Below, piece after piece: positions 27,794-37,884 of a DNA stretch of 64,000 nucleotides (position 1 is the first letter of the stretch; each line of letters begins with the position of its first letter). This stretch comes from Limnohabitans sp. (GTDB lineage Bacteria > Bacteroidota > Bacteroidia > Flavobacteriales > Flavobacteriaceae). The notes beneath the pieces are model-generated. The model had not been told where the DNA came from and searched no databases. It worked only from the letters and a program-made list of their open reading frames with translations. The translations under genes and the position numbers were made by a program. Location: assembly GCA_030053945.1 (NCBI GenBank), contig JASGCW010000006.1, positions 1-64,000 of the forward strand, given 5' to 3'.

Positions 27794-28483
27794 TTACTTT
27801 TTTAGTTGCTCAATCTTTTTTTGAATTATTTCTTTTTCATTAGGAAAAAAACCTTGAGCGATTAATCCAAATCCAAAAATCATTAAAACAATGCTAATTA
27901 TTCTTTTAATTTTATGAATGTTATGTTTATTTAAACGTGATTTTAATTGTTTAGCTACTAATATTTTGATAATATCAACAAATACATAAGAAACTATAAT
28001 AGAAACAATAAATGTTATTATTCTGTTTGTCTCCATATTTAATTTGGGACCAAAAACAATGATAACACCCATCCAAAAAGCTAAAACACCAATATTAATG
28101 AAATTTAAAAAGAAGCCTTTGAAAAATAATCCTAAATAGTTTCTTTTTTCAATATCATCTATATCTTTTTCAGTTTCATCTTTTTGATTCTTTTCATAAC
28201 GTTTTTTTTCGCTTATATAAGAAATCAATCCGTAACCAAACATTAAAATTCCTCCGAAAACAAATAATTTTGGATTGTCTTTTAATTTCTCAAGAATTTG
28301 ATTGGTACTAAAATATGCTATTAAAATAAAAACAAAATCACCAAAAACTACTCCAGCATCTAAAATCATAGCGGCTCTAAATCCTTTTGTAATACTGGTT
28401 TCAAGTAAAACAAAAAAAACTGGTCCTATAGTAAATGCAAGCAAAAATCCCCAAGGAATAGCAGAAAGTATATCGTTAATCAT
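27794..28483 (-). CDS. LysE family membrane exporter
   Basis: The protein has 229 residues and about six transmembrane helices. The start IPWGFLLAFTIGPVFFVLLETSITKGFRAAMI carries the Gly-Pro signature of the LysE/RhtB family, which exports amino acids or other small molecules. A charged cytosolic loop (about 90-112, EKKRYEKNQKDETEKDIDD) is longer than usual. The substrate cannot be told. It lies 42 bases upstream of the GldM-like trio on the same strand. Confidence 0.8.
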   Translation of the reverse strand: MINDILSAIPWGFLLAFTIGPVFFVLLETSITKGFRAAMILDAGVVFGDFVFILIAYFSTNQILEKLKDNPKLFVFGGILMFGYGLISYISEKKRYEKNQKDETEKDIDDIEKRNYLGLFFKGFFLNFINIGVLAFWMGVIIVFGPKLNMETNRIITFIVSIIVSYVFVDIIKILVAKQLKSRLNKHNIHKIKRIISIVLMIFGFGLIAQGFFPNEKEIIQKKIEQLKK

Positions 28484-28558
28484 TAATAAAAATATTTTTT
28501 GAAGTGCAAGTTAGCTCTATATTCTTAAAAAATCTAATTTTAAAACTTCGATCAAATA

Positions 28559-29221
28559 TTATTTCACAACGATACTTCCGCCTAAAACGGTTTTTTGATT
28601 CACTTGTTTTGGATTACCGTAAATAAAAATATTACCTCCAGCTCTAGTTTTAGCATCTACAAAATCTGATGCCGTAATATAAATTTCACCACCTGCATTT
28701 ACAGTCAATGTAGCTTGATTAGTTTTACATTCTGTTGCTTCTAAACTAGCTCCAGTAGTTACAACAGCATCAACATTACTGGTATCACCTGATAAATTTA
28801 CAACTGCACCACTTGATGCTTTTACAGAAATTTTTGAAGATTCTATAGCGACTTTTACTTTTCCACCTTCTTTAGCAATGATATCAAAAACATTAGATTT
28901 TAATGTTTCATATCCTATCACATTACTTCCTTCATTAGCTTCAACAGCTTCTAAATTTTTAAAATAAACGGTTGCAACAACATCATCACCTTTCAAAAGT
29001 TTACCAAAAGGCATTCTAATTTTTAATTCATCATCTTTTGTAACTAATTCTACTTGATCTGAATTTGTTCCATCTAATGTAATTTTATTTTCGTTAGATG
29101 GAACTAAATGAACTTCTATTTGATCAAAACCAGTAACTTTTGAAAAATCTCCTAATCTCTTTGTGATTTGTCCAATAGCTAAATTGGAAAGGAAAAATGA
29201 TAAAATAACTATTTTCTTCAT
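28559..29221 (-). CDS. Head-GIN domain protein (DUF2807), exported
   Basis: I chose the internal ATG at 29219-29221 (220 residues), since MKKIVILSFFLSNLAIGQ is a clean signal peptide; a start 8 codons upstream is possible. The body is a regular beta-helix of the DUF2807 type: GFDQIEVHLVPS, ELKIRMPFG, FKNLEAVEANEGSNV, then repeating Gly/Asn/Ala strands ending GGSIVVK. These proteins are common and poorly characterised in Bacteroidetes envelopes. It is a single gene downstream of rnr. Confidence 0.78.
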   Translation of the reverse strand: MKKIVILSFFLSNLAIGQITKRLGDFSKVTGFDQIEVHLVPSNENKITLDGTNSDQVELVTKDDELKIRMPFGKLLKGDDVVATVYFKNLEAVEANEGSNVIGYETLKSNVFDIIAKEGGKVKVAIESSKISVKASSGAVVNLSGDTSNVDAVVTTGASLEATECKTNQATLTVNAGGEIYITASDFVDAKTRAGGNIFIYGNPKQVNQKTVLGGSIVVK

Positions 29222-29269
29222 ATTAAATTTTTTCTTTAAAGACATTATAAAATAGCAAGTAATACACTT

Positions 29270-31456
29270 TTACTCATTTCTTCTAATAAAATGATAATCA
29301 AGTTGTTTTTTTACTAAATCAGCATTTTTAACTTTTACCCACACTTCATCTCCTAATTGTAACAAATCTTTAGTGACTTGTCCAACTAATGCATACTGCT
29401 TTTCATCAAACGTATAATAGTCCTCTTTTATTTCACGAATGCGAATCATTCCTTCACATTTATTTTCGATTATCTCAACATAAATTCCCCATTCAGTCAC
29501 TCCAGAAATAACTCCCAAGAATTCTTGATCTTTATGATCCTGCATATATTTTACTTGCATATACTTGATAGAATCACGTTCAGCACTGCTGACTGAATTT
29601 TCCATATTGGATGAATGCACACACTTTTCTTCATACACTTCTTCATCTACACTCTTACCGCCGTCAAGATAAAATTGTAATAATCTATGAACCATTACAT
29701 CTGGATAACGACGAATAGGTGAAGTAAAATGCGAATAATAATCAAATGCTAATCCGTAATGACCAATGTTATCTGTAGAATATTTGGCTTTACTCATACT
29801 GCGAATAGCAAGAGTATCGACCATATTTTGTTCTTTTTTTCCAACAATATCAACCAATAAATTATTCAATGATTTAGAAATAGTTTCTTTTGATTTGAAA
29901 TTCAAACTATACCCAAATTTTGAAATTATCCCTTGCAAATTCATTAGCTTATTTTCATCTGGTTCGTCGTGAATACGATACACAAAAGTTTTCTTTTGTT
30001 TACCAATAAATTCAGCAACTTTACGATTAGCTAATAACATAAATTCTTCAATTAGATGATTGGCATCTTTAGCTACTTTAAAATAAACCCCAACAGGTTC
30101 ATCATTTTCATCTAATTTGAATTTTACTTCCACTTTATCAAATGAAATAGCACCATGATTCAAACGGTTTCTTCTAAAAATTTTAGCTAATTCATCCAGT
30201 TTTAATGTAGCTTCAACAATTTCAGCTTTTACAATGTATTCTTCTCCTGTAAGAGAAATTTCAGATGGAATAGTATTTCCTTTCGTCTCTATGATATGTT
30301 GCGCTTCTTCATATGCAAATCGTTGGTCAGAATAAATTACTGTTCTTCCAAACCATTGACTCGTTACTTGTGCTTTTTCATTAATTTCGAAAATAGCAGA
30401 AAATGTATATTTCTCCTCATTAGGTCGAAGCGAACAAGCAAAATTTGATAACACTTCTGGAAGCATTGGAACTACACGATCCACTAGATAAACCGAAGTG
30501 GCTCTTTTAAAAGCTTCATCATCTAGTATAGTTCCTTCTTGCACATAATGCGATACATCGGCAATATGCACACCTATTTCATAGTGGCCATTTTCTAATT
30601 TTCTAAACGATAAGGCATCATCAAAATCTTTTGCATCCTTTGGATCTATCGTAAATGTCAAAACATCACGCATATCACGACGCTTAGCTATTTCGCTAGC
30701 TTGAATAGAAGTATCTAATTTTTTAGCATAAGCTTCTACTTCAATAGGGAAATCATACGGTAAACCATATTCGGCAAGAATTGCGTGAATTTCCGTATTA
30801 TGCTCTCCAGGTCTTCCTAAAACTTTTACCACAGCTCCAAAAGGAGAATCAGCTTTTTTAGGCCAGTCTTCTATTTTTACTAAAACTACATCACCATCTT
30901 TAGCTTCACCTATTTTTTCTTTTGGAATAAAAATATCAGTGTACATTTTAGCATTGGCTGTAGTAACAAAAGCAAAATTCTTTTGAACATCTATCACACC
31001 AACAAATTCCATTTTGGCTCTTTCTAAAATTTCGATAACCTCAGCTTCTGGACGTTTTCCTTTACGACGATTGTACACATACACTTTTACTGTATCACCA
31101 TCTAAAGCATGATTCAAATTTGTTGTAGGTATAAATACATCTTCTTCAAATTCGTCACTGACAAAATAAGCCGTTTTACGTGAAGTCATATCTATCGTAC
31201 CTTCGTAATAATCTTGACTTTGCGCTTTTACAATATATTTTCCTGGTTCTATCTCAATAATCTGCTTTTTTGAGGCAAGAATTTTTAAATCTTTAATTAT
31301 TTCATTTCTACTTTTAGTATCATCGACTTCTAATCGAGAAGCAATTTGCTTATAGTTAAAAGGTTTATTAGGTTCTTTAGAAAGCAGTTTTAAAATTTTT
31401 CCAGAAAAGTCTTTTACTCCTTTACTGAATCTTCTAGGTTTTTTACTCATCTTCAT
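29270..31456 (-). CDS. rnr: Ribonuclease R
   Basis: The protein has 728 residues. It is a 3'-5' processive exoribonuclease that degrades structured RNA. In order: an N-terminal winged helix (KILKLLSKEPNKPFNYKQIASRL), two cold-shock domains, the RNB catalytic domain with DPKDAKDFDDALS near residue 262-274 (the metal-binding Asp cluster) and TSPIRRYPDVMVHR near 582-595, then a C-terminal S1 domain (GVISGVTEWGIYVEI). Its divergent upstream region is the candidate replication origin. Confidence 0.95.
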   Translation of the reverse strand: MKMSKKPRRFSKGVKDFSGKILKLLSKEPNKPFNYKQIASRLEVDDTKSRNEIIKDLKILASKKQIIEIEPGKYIVKAQSQDYYEGTIDMTSRKTAYFVSDEFEEDVFIPTTNLNHALDGDTVKVYVYNRRKGKRPEAEVIEILERAKMEFVGVIDVQKNFAFVTTANAKMYTDIFIPKEKIGEAKDGDVVLVKIEDWPKKADSPFGAVVKVLGRPGEHNTEIHAILAEYGLPYDFPIEVEAYAKKLDTSIQASEIAKRRDMRDVLTFTIDPKDAKDFDDALSFRKLENGHYEIGVHIADVSHYVQEGTILDDEAFKRATSVYLVDRVVPMLPEVLSNFACSLRPNEEKYTFSAIFEINEKAQVTSQWFGRTVIYSDQRFAYEEAQHIIETKGNTIPSEISLTGEEYIVKAEIVEATLKLDELAKIFRRNRLNHGAISFDKVEVKFKLDENDEPVGVYFKVAKDANHLIEEFMLLANRKVAEFIGKQKKTFVYRIHDEPDENKLMNLQGIISKFGYSLNFKSKETISKSLNNLLVDIVGKKEQNMVDTLAIRSMSKAKYSTDNIGHYGLAFDYYSHFTSPIRRYPDVMVHRLLQFYLDGGKSVDEEVYEEKCVHSSNMENSVSSAERDSIKYMQVKYMQDHKDQEFLGVISGVTEWGIYVEIIENKCEGMIRIREIKEDYYTFDEKQYALVGQVTKDLLQLGDEVWVKVKNADLVKKQLDYHFIRRNE

Positions 31457-31460
31457 TTAT

Positions 31461-32126
31461 TAAAATCGCTGAAAAATACGAAATAGTATTCAGTAATTTG
31501 TAAACAGTAATCAGTTTTAAATTAAATATAACTTTAACAGTTTTAATTTTTTTAAAATTCAAGAGTTTTTAACAACATCTAAAAACAACAAAAAGAAATT
31601 TTTTTAAAAAATAAAATTATGATGGTTATGATAGGGTGTTGATAAGGCTTAAAACTTTTGTTGAATTTGTTTTTTTATATAGTTTTCCAAAGTTATACAA
31701 GGATATTAACAACATCTAATAGGTTTAAATAATTGAAAATAAAGAATATTGTTTAGGTTATTAACAATTGTCAATAATTGATTTTTACTTAATTTTATTG
31801 AAAAGTTAACTTGTTAATTACTGTTAATAACTATGAATTACTGTTGGATATTTTTTCAAAAAGTTGGTGAAACTTTTCTTGGATTTTAGATTCTAGTTTT
31901 GGATTACAAATTTTTTTTATTCGACCAAAAAATAGTTCTTATTTTCTTTCCCGAGTTATTAACAAACAGTGTTAAATGTTAATTACTTGATTTTAAAGAG
32001 ATGTATGATTTTTATTAACATAGGGTTAATTTATGTTTAAATAAATAATATAATATTGATTATTAAAGGTATATAATTGTTTTAAGAAGTTTAAGTTTCT
32101 TTAACTCTGTCTAGAAAGAATATTTG
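31461..32126. other. Candidate chromosome replication origin (oriC) between rnr and rpiB
   Basis: This gap of about 670 bases has no ORF and is extremely AT-rich. TTATTAACA occurs on the plus strand at 31758-31766, 31956-31964 and 32012-32020 and on the minus strand at 31822-31830; TTATCAACA is on the minus strand at 31637-31645. Each is one base from the DnaA box TTATNCACA. TTAACAACATCTAA also appears twice (near 31568 and 31707). Genes to the left mostly point left and genes to the right mostly point right. parS sites lie 18-20 kb away. No perfect DnaA box is seen and dnaA is not in the window. Confidence 0.5.
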
Positions 32127-32134
32127 TATTTTTG
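32127..32134 (+). promoter_or_regulatory. -7 promoter element of rpiB
   Basis: TATTTTTG fits TAnnTTTG. It lies 17 bases before the ATG at 32151, which rules out the longer upstream start at 32124. Confidence 0.55.
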
Positions 32135-32150
32135 TAAAAAATTACAAAAC

Positions 32151-32582
32151 ATGACCATTTCAATAGGAAACGACCACGCAGGGCCAGATTACAAAAAAGC
32201 AATTGTTAATTATTTAGAATCTAATGGGCACACGGTTATTAATCATGGAACTGATACTTTTGATAGTGTTGATTATCCAGATTTTGGACACCCGGTAGCT
32301 TATGATGTAGAAAGTAAAAAAGCAGATTTTGGGATTGTAATTTGTGGTAGCGGAAACGGAATTTCTATGACTGCAAACAAGCACCAAGATATTCGTTGTG
32401 CTATATGTTGGACTGTAGAAATTGCAGAACTTGCTCGTCAGCATAACGATGCAAATGTAATAAGTATCCCTGCTCGTTACACATCTATACCACAAGCAGT
32501 AGCAATGGTCGAAGCTTTTCTTGATACGCCTTTTGAAGGAGGAAGACACGCTAATCGAGTTAAAAAAATAGCTTGTAAATAA
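32151..32582 (+). CDS. rpiB: Ribose-5-phosphate isomerase B
   Basis: The protein has 143 residues from the chosen start MTISIGNDHAGPDYK; the longer frame adds 9 residues upstream of the promoter. It interconverts ribulose-5-phosphate and ribose-5-phosphate in the pentose phosphate route. The family blocks NDHAG (7-11), Y-P-D-F-G-H, GIVICGSGNGISMTANK with the active-site Cys, and ARQHNDANVISIPAR are all present. It is the first gene right of the candidate origin and ends at a hairpin. Confidence 0.93.
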   Translation: MTISIGNDHAGPDYKKAIVNYLESNGHTVINHGTDTFDSVDYPDFGHPVAYDVESKKADFGIVICGSGNGISMTANKHQDIRCAICWTVEIAELARQHNDANVISIPARYTSIPQAVAMVEAFLDTPFEGGRHANRVKKIACK

Positions 32583-32586
32583 ATTT

Positions 32587-32612
32587 AGACTTCTTTTTAG
32601 AAGTCTTTTTTT
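32587..32612 (+). terminator. Terminator of rpiB
   Basis: AGACTTCT/AGAAGTCT is followed by a run of T, 4 bases after the stop. Confidence 0.85.
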
Positions 32613-32634
32613 TCCAATTTATCTTAATATACCT

Positions 32635-33549
32635 ATGTCACACAATCACAACCATGTCCATATACATAAACACGAAGTAGAAGGAAAGAACCTTATATTT
32701 TCTATTTTACTTAATTTATTGATAACTGTTGCTCAGGTTGTAGGTGGATTAATTTCAGGGAGTTTAGCGTTAATTTCAGATGCATTACATAATTTTTCAG
32801 ATGTATTGTCATTGGTTTTTAGTTATGTAGCTCATAAACTTTCAAGAAGGAAAGCTTCTATAGATCATACATTTGGATATAAACGCGCAGAGTTGATAGC
32901 GGCATTTGTAAATGCAATAACATTGTTGATAGTAGCTGTAATTTTAGGTTATGAAGCAATTCATCGTTTTTTTCATCCAGAACCTATTAAATCTAGTTTG
33001 GTTATTTGGTTAGCTTTACTCGGAATTGTTGCCAATGGTTTATCGGTTTTACTATTAAAGAAAGATGCAGATCATAATTTGAATATGAAATCAGCATACT
33101 TACATTTATTGACAGATATGATGGCATCTGTAGCAGTTTTAGTAGGAGGTCTTTTAATGAAATTTTATGGATGGTTTTGGGTAGATAGTGTAATGACTTT
33201 ATTAATATCTATTTATTTAATCTATGTTGGTTACGATTTGATAATAAGTTCAACTAGAATGTTAATGCTTTTTACACCAGATTATATCGATATTAAAGAA
33301 ATTGTACGTGAAGTACATAAAATTCCTGGAGTTGGAAAATTACATCATATACACGTTTGGCATTTAAATGAAGAAGAGTTACATCTAGAGGCGCATCTAG
33401 ATTGTTCAGAAAATATTTTAATGAGCGAGTTTAACGATTTGTTGCACGAAATAGAAATTGTTTTATTTGAAAAATTTGGAATTAATCACATCAATATTCA
33501 ACCTGAATATAATAAAGAGGATCCAAAAGATTTTATAGTTCAAGATTAG
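32635..33549 (+). CDS. Cation diffusion facilitator (CzcD/ZitB-like metal exporter)
   Basis: The protein has 304 residues and six transmembrane helices. It exports Zn2+ or similar ions across the inner membrane in exchange for protons. The His-rich N-terminus (HNHNHVHIHKH) and the paired metal sites LISDALHNFSDV (helix 2) and HLLTDMMASV (helix 5) are those of the CDF family, followed by a C-terminal ferredoxin-like cytosolic domain with HHIHVWHLNEEELHLEAH. The exact metal cannot be read. It is probably co-oriented with rpiB but separated by a terminator. Confidence 0.9.
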   Translation: MSHNHNHVHIHKHEVEGKNLIFSILLNLLITVAQVVGGLISGSLALISDALHNFSDVLSLVFSYVAHKLSRRKASIDHTFGYKRAELIAAFVNAITLLIVAVILGYEAIHRFFHPEPIKSSLVIWLALLGIVANGLSVLLLKKDADHNLNMKSAYLHLLTDMMASVAVLVGGLLMKFYGWFWVDSVMTLLISIYLIYVGYDLIISSTRMLMLFTPDYIDIKEIVREVHKIPGVGKLHHIHVWHLNEEELHLEAHLDCSENILMSEFNDLLHEIEIVLFEKFGINHINIQPEYNKEDPKDFIVQD

Positions 33550-33604
33550 TTTAATAGTGTCAACATTTTATTAGTAAGAAAAGTAACACTAGAAGAACAA
33601 AGTG

Positions 33605-34207
33605 CTAAACAATAGGCAATTGAAGTTTGTTTCTAATCGCATAAATTCTGATAGAAGCAGTGACAAGAACACTAATTATCATACTCATTTCTGTAAAAAA
33701 ATGATATTTAATCATAAGTAGATATAAACTTCCACCTATTAAACAAGCGGTGGCATATAATTCACCAGGTTTTAGTAAGGCAGGAACTTTATTACAAACT
33801 ACATCGCCAAGTAATCCGCCAAAGGTTGCTGTAATAATTCCCATAACAAGTGCATACACATTAGAAATACCCGTTTGCAAAGCAATTTGTATTCCTACTA
33901 CAGTAAAAAGTCCAATACCAAACGCATCTACCCAAAAAATCAATTTCTTGATCAAGGAAAAATTCATTTTAAAAAAGAAAGTGATTACAGTTGCAGATAA
34001 TACTATAACAATAGCTAGGTTATCATTTACCCAGTTTACAGGTTTAATACCTAATAGTAAATCTCGTATTGTTCCGCCTCCATAAGCCATAACAAAAGCT
34101 AATACAACAGCTCCAAAAATATCAAATCTTTTGGTTCTCGCTTTGAGTACTCCCGCCACAGCAAACACAAAAATACCTGTATAGGTTATAATTTTTAGCG
34201 TATCCAT
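33605..34207 (-). CDS. TRIC-like membrane channel (UPF0126/YadS family)
   Basis: The protein has 200 residues and about seven transmembrane helices in two repeats. The family pattern is clear: DIFGAVVLAFVMAYGGGTIRDLLLG in the first half and GIITATFGGLLGDVVCNKVP in the second, with the paired GGG(T)xRD and GGxxGD motifs. Relatives are trimeric cation channels; some prokaryotic ones conduct K+. It is the only minus-strand gene between rpiB and 42 kb. Confidence 0.85.
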   Translation of the reverse strand: MDTLKIITYTGIFVFAVAGVLKARTKRFDIFGAVVLAFVMAYGGGTIRDLLLGIKPVNWVNDNLAIVIVLSATVITFFFKMNFSLIKKLIFWVDAFGIGLFTVVGIQIALQTGISNVYALVMGIITATFGGLLGDVVCNKVPALLKPGELYATACLIGGSLYLLMIKYHFFTEMSMIISVLVTASIRIYAIRNKLQLPIV

Positions 34208-34439
34208 TTTCTTGATTTTTTACAAAGGTATATTTTTCAAATAAGTTACTACTATAGTCCTAATTCAAGAGAAATACTTTTTAAACTAAAATACTTAAAA
34301 TCAATATTTTTTAATAAAAGTCAAAAGAGAAAAGTTATAAAAAAACACAAAAAAAGTAAAAAAGTTATTTTGACTAAATATTATGCGTGCATATTTTATT
34401 TTTTATACTTTTACTTCCAGAACACAACAACACAACTCA

Positions 34440-37400
34440 ATGAAAATTACAACAATTACGAAGCTTTTAGTAGCTAATCGTGGGGAAATTGCTATTCGTG
34501 TATTTAGAGCAGCAACCGAATTAAAAATTAACACCGTAGCGGTTTATACTTTTGAAGATCGCTATTCATTACATCGTTACAAAGCCGATCAAAGTTTTCA
34601 GATTGGCGACGAATCGGAACCTTTAAAACCTTATTTAGACATTGAAGAAATTATCAAAGTTGCCAAAGAAAATCAAGTAGATGCTATCCATCCTGGTTAT
34701 GGCTTTTTATCTGAAAATGTAGATTTTGCAAGACGCTGTCAAGAAGAAGGAATCATTTTTGTAGGGCCAAGGGTAGAAGCAATGCTACAATTAGGAGATA
34801 AAGTAGCAGCAAAAAAAGTAGCCAGAGCAATAGGAGTGCCTTTAATTCAAGATTCAAAAAAAGATTTACAAACTATTGAAGATGCTTTATTTGAAGCAGA
34901 AAACATAGGTTATCCCGTTATGCTAAAAGCGGCTGCCGGAGGTGGTGGTCGTGGAATGCGTGTGGTTCACGATGCGGAGAAAATGCAAATGGCATTTATT
35001 AATGCTAAAAGTGAAGCACAAAAAGCTTTTGGTGATGATACAATGTTTATTGAAAAATTTGTTGAAAACCCAAAACATATCGAAGTTCAAATTTTAGGAG
35101 ATAATTATGGAAATATTGTGCATTTGTACGAAAGGGATTGTTCTGTACAACGACGATTTCAAAAAGTTATTGAAGTTGCCCCTTCTATTTTAAAAGCTGA
35201 AACAAAGGAGAAATTATTTGACTATGCTACTAGAATTGCTAAACACGTAAATTATAGCAATGCAGGAACTGTAGAGTTTTTGGTTGATAAAGAAGAAAAT
35301 ATATATTTTATTGAGGTTAATCCTAGAATTCAAGTAGAACACACTATTACTGAAGAAATTACAGGAATAGATATAGTACGTTCTCAAATTATTGTAGCTG
35401 CAGGACATCCATTAACGCACAGCCAAATATATATTCACAAACAAGAAGATATAAAATGTAATGGTTGGGCAATACAATGCCGAATTACTACCGAAGATCC
35501 AGAAAATGATTTTAAACCAGATTACGGAACTATCATTGCTTATCGTAATGCGGGAGGTTATGGTATTCGTTTAGATGAAGGAAGTTGTTATCCTGGGGTA
35601 AAAGTTTCGCCTTTTTTCGATTCTATGTTGGTCAAAGTATCTTCAAGCGGAAGAACTTTAAAAGGCGCTTCAGATAGATTACGTCGGACTTTAGAAGAAT
35701 TCAGAATAAGAGGGGTAAAAACAAATATTCCGTTTCTTATCAATGTAATGTCTAATGAAACTTTTCGTAATGGAGAAACTACTGTAAACTTTATACAGGA
35801 TAATCCTAGTTTATTGATTCCTAGATATGGATATTCAAAAGACAGAGGAACAAAACTTTTAAAATATTTAGCTGAACTTAGAGTAAATGGTCACCCAGAT
35901 GTAAAGTATGTAGATCCAACAAAAGTTTTTAGAAAACCCATTGTACCTAAGGTCATACCAACCAACTATCCAAAAGGAACAAAAGATTTATTAAATGAAT
36001 TAGGGAGAGATAAGTTTATACAATATATTAAAAACGAAAAGCAAATATTTTATACCGATACTACATTACGAGATGCCCATCAATCTTTATTAGCTACACG
36101 TTTGCGTAATAATGATATTATGAAAGTAGCCGAAGGTATTGGTAAAAATTTCCCTGAATTGTTTTCGTTAGAAGTTTGGGGAGGAGCCACTTTTGATGTT
36201 ACTATGCGTTTTCTTCACGAAGATCCTTGGGAACGTTTACGAATGATTCGCAAAGCAGTGCCAAATGTATTACTCCAAATGCTTTTTAGAGGGAGTAATG
36301 CCGTAGGGTATGCTGCTTACCCTGATAATGTTATTGAACAATTTATCATTAAAAGTGCCGTAAACGGAATTGATGTATTCAGAATTTTCGATTCGTTGAA
36401 CTGGATTGAAGGAATGACACACAGTATAAAAGTGGTTCGTGAAAAAACGAACGCTCTTGCCGAAGCTTGTATTTGTTATACAGGTGATATTTTAAATCCA
36501 AACCGATCGAAATTTAATCTGCAATATTACGTTGATCTTGCTATTGCTTTAGAAAATGCAGGTGCACATATATTGGCTATAAAAGATATGGCAGGGTTGT
36601 TAAAGCCTTATGCGGCTGAGGTTTTGATTAAGGAATTAAAAAAACATATTTCTATTCCTATTCACTTACACACACACGATACTTCTTCTATACAATCAAC
36701 AACGTGCTTAAAAGCTATTGAAGCAGGAGTCGATGTGGTTGATGTGGCATTAGCTTCTATGAGCGGACTAACCTCTCAGCCTAATTTTAATTCGATAGTA
36801 GCTATGCTTCAAGGAACGGAAAGAGAATGTCCTATCGATTTAAAAAAATTAAATGAGTATTCTAATTATTTTGAAGTGGTTAGAGAATATTATTATCCTT
36901 TTGAAAGCGAACTCAAAGCGGGTACTGCTGAGGTTTATGATCACGAAATTCCTGGCGGACAGTATTCTAATTTACTACCTCAGGCTCGTGGTTTAGGATT
37001 AGAAGAAAAATTTGAAACGATCAAAAATAATTATGTCGTAGTAAATGAATTATTTGGAGATATTGTAAAAGTAACCCCGTCTTCTAAAGTAGTAGGTGAT
37101 ATGGCTTTGTTTATGACTTCTAATAATTTAACAGCAAAAGATGTTATGGAAAAAGGAGAAACATTAGCTTTTCCTGAATCTGTAAAACAATTATTTAGAG
37201 GAGAATTGGGTCAGCCGTTTGGTGGTTTCCCTAAAGAACTTCAAAAATTGGTTTTAAAAAATGAAGAACCATTTACTAATAAACCTAATGCGCATCTTAA
37301 GCCTGTAGACTTTGAAATAGAATTAAAAAAAATTCAGGAAAAGTTTGATGATACCTTAACTACCGAAGATTTATTATCTTACATAATGTTTCCAAAGGTT

Positions 37401-37883
37401 TTTGAAGATTTTTATAAATTTAGAACCTATTTCGGTTCAGTAGAAATGTTGCCTACGCCACAATTTTATTATCCGCTTCAATCTAATGAAGAGGTTTTAG
37501 TAAATATAGATTTGGGTAAAAATCTATTGATTAAGTTTAGTTATATGGGCGAACCTAATGATGAAGGTTTCAGAGAAGTTTTCTTCAAAATTAACGGACA
37601 AACTCGAAATATAAGTGTTAAAGATAATAGTATAAAAACTACCAAAGTTGCTAATTTAAAAATTGCTGGTAATAAGGATATAGGCGCACCTTTACAAGGA
37701 AAACTAGTTAAAATTTTAGTTAGTGAAAACGAGGAAGTTCATAAGGATACACCTTTATTTATTATAGAAGCAATGAAAATGGAAACCACCATTTGTGCAC
37801 CACAAAATGGAATTGTTCAAAAAGTAATACTTAAAGAAAATTCTATGGTAGAGCAAGATGATTGTGTGGTACAATTAAAATAA
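34440..37883 (+). CDS. pyc: Pyruvate carboxylase
   Basis: I chose the ATG at 34440 (1147 residues), as MKITTITKLLVANRGEIAIRVFRAA begins the biotin carboxylase domain directly; an upstream ATG at 34383 adds a hydrophobic stretch that is not part of the family. It carboxylates pyruvate to oxaloacetate. In order: biotin carboxylase (1-460, MLKAAAGGGGRGMR), carboxyltransferase (TDTTLRDAHQSLLATRLR and HLHTHDTSS), and biotin carrier with IIEAMKMETT, the biotinylated Lys at 1113. It overlaps nothing, but the next gene starts 1 base after its stop. Confidence 0.96.
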   Translation: MKITTITKLLVANRGEIAIRVFRAATELKINTVAVYTFEDRYSLHRYKADQSFQIGDESEPLKPYLDIEEIIKVAKENQVDAIHPGYGFLSENVDFARRCQEEGIIFVGPRVEAMLQLGDKVAAKKVARAIGVPLIQDSKKDLQTIEDALFEAENIGYPVMLKAAAGGGGRGMRVVHDAEKMQMAFINAKSEAQKAFGDDTMFIEKFVENPKHIEVQILGDNYGNIVHLYERDCSVQRRFQKVIEVAPSILKAETKEKLFDYATRIAKHVNYSNAGTVEFLVDKEENIYFIEVNPRIQVEHTITEEITGIDIVRSQIIVAAGHPLTHSQIYIHKQEDIKCNGWAIQCRITTEDPENDFKPDYGTIIAYRNAGGYGIRLDEGSCYPGVKVSPFFDSMLVKVSSSGRTLKGASDRLRRTLEEFRIRGVKTNIPFLINVMSNETFRNGETTVNFIQDNPSLLIPRYGYSKDRGTKLLKYLAELRVNGHPDVKYVDPTKVFRKPIVPKVIPTNYPKGTKDLLNELGRDKFIQYIKNEKQIFYTDTTLRDAHQSLLATRLRNNDIMKVAEGIGKNFPELFSLEVWGGATFDVTMRFLHEDPWERLRMIRKAVPNVLLQMLFRGSNAVGYAAYPDNVIEQFIIKSAVNGIDVFRIFDSLNWIEGMTHSIKVVREKTNALAEACICYTGDILNPNRSKFNLQYYVDLAIALENAGAHILAIKDMAGLLKPYAAEVLIKELKKHISIPIHLHTHDTSSIQSTTCLKAIEAGVDVVDVALASMSGLTSQPNFNSIVAMLQGTERECPIDLKKLNEYSNYFEVVREYYYPFESELKAGTAEVYDHEIPGGQYSNLLPQARGLGLEEKFETIKNNYVVVNELFGDIVKVTPSSKVVGDMALFMTSNNLTAKDVMEKGETLAFPESVKQLFRGELGQPFGGFPKELQKLVLKNEEPFTNKPNAHLKPVDFEIELKKIQEKFDDTLTTEDLLSYIMFPKVFEDFYKFRTYFGSVEMLPTPQFYYPLQSNEEVLVNIDLGKNLLIKFSYMGEPNDEGFREVFFKINGQTRNISVKDNSIKTTKVANLKIAGNKDIGAPLQGKLVKILVSENEEVHKDTPLFIIEAMKMETTICAPQNGIVQKVILKENSMVEQDDCVVQLK

Positions 37884-37884
37884 T

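Noticed and set aside
32124..32150. Upstream start of rpiB (longer frame)
   Set aside because: The -7 element at 32127-32134 lies inside it and the family starts at MTISIGNDHAG.
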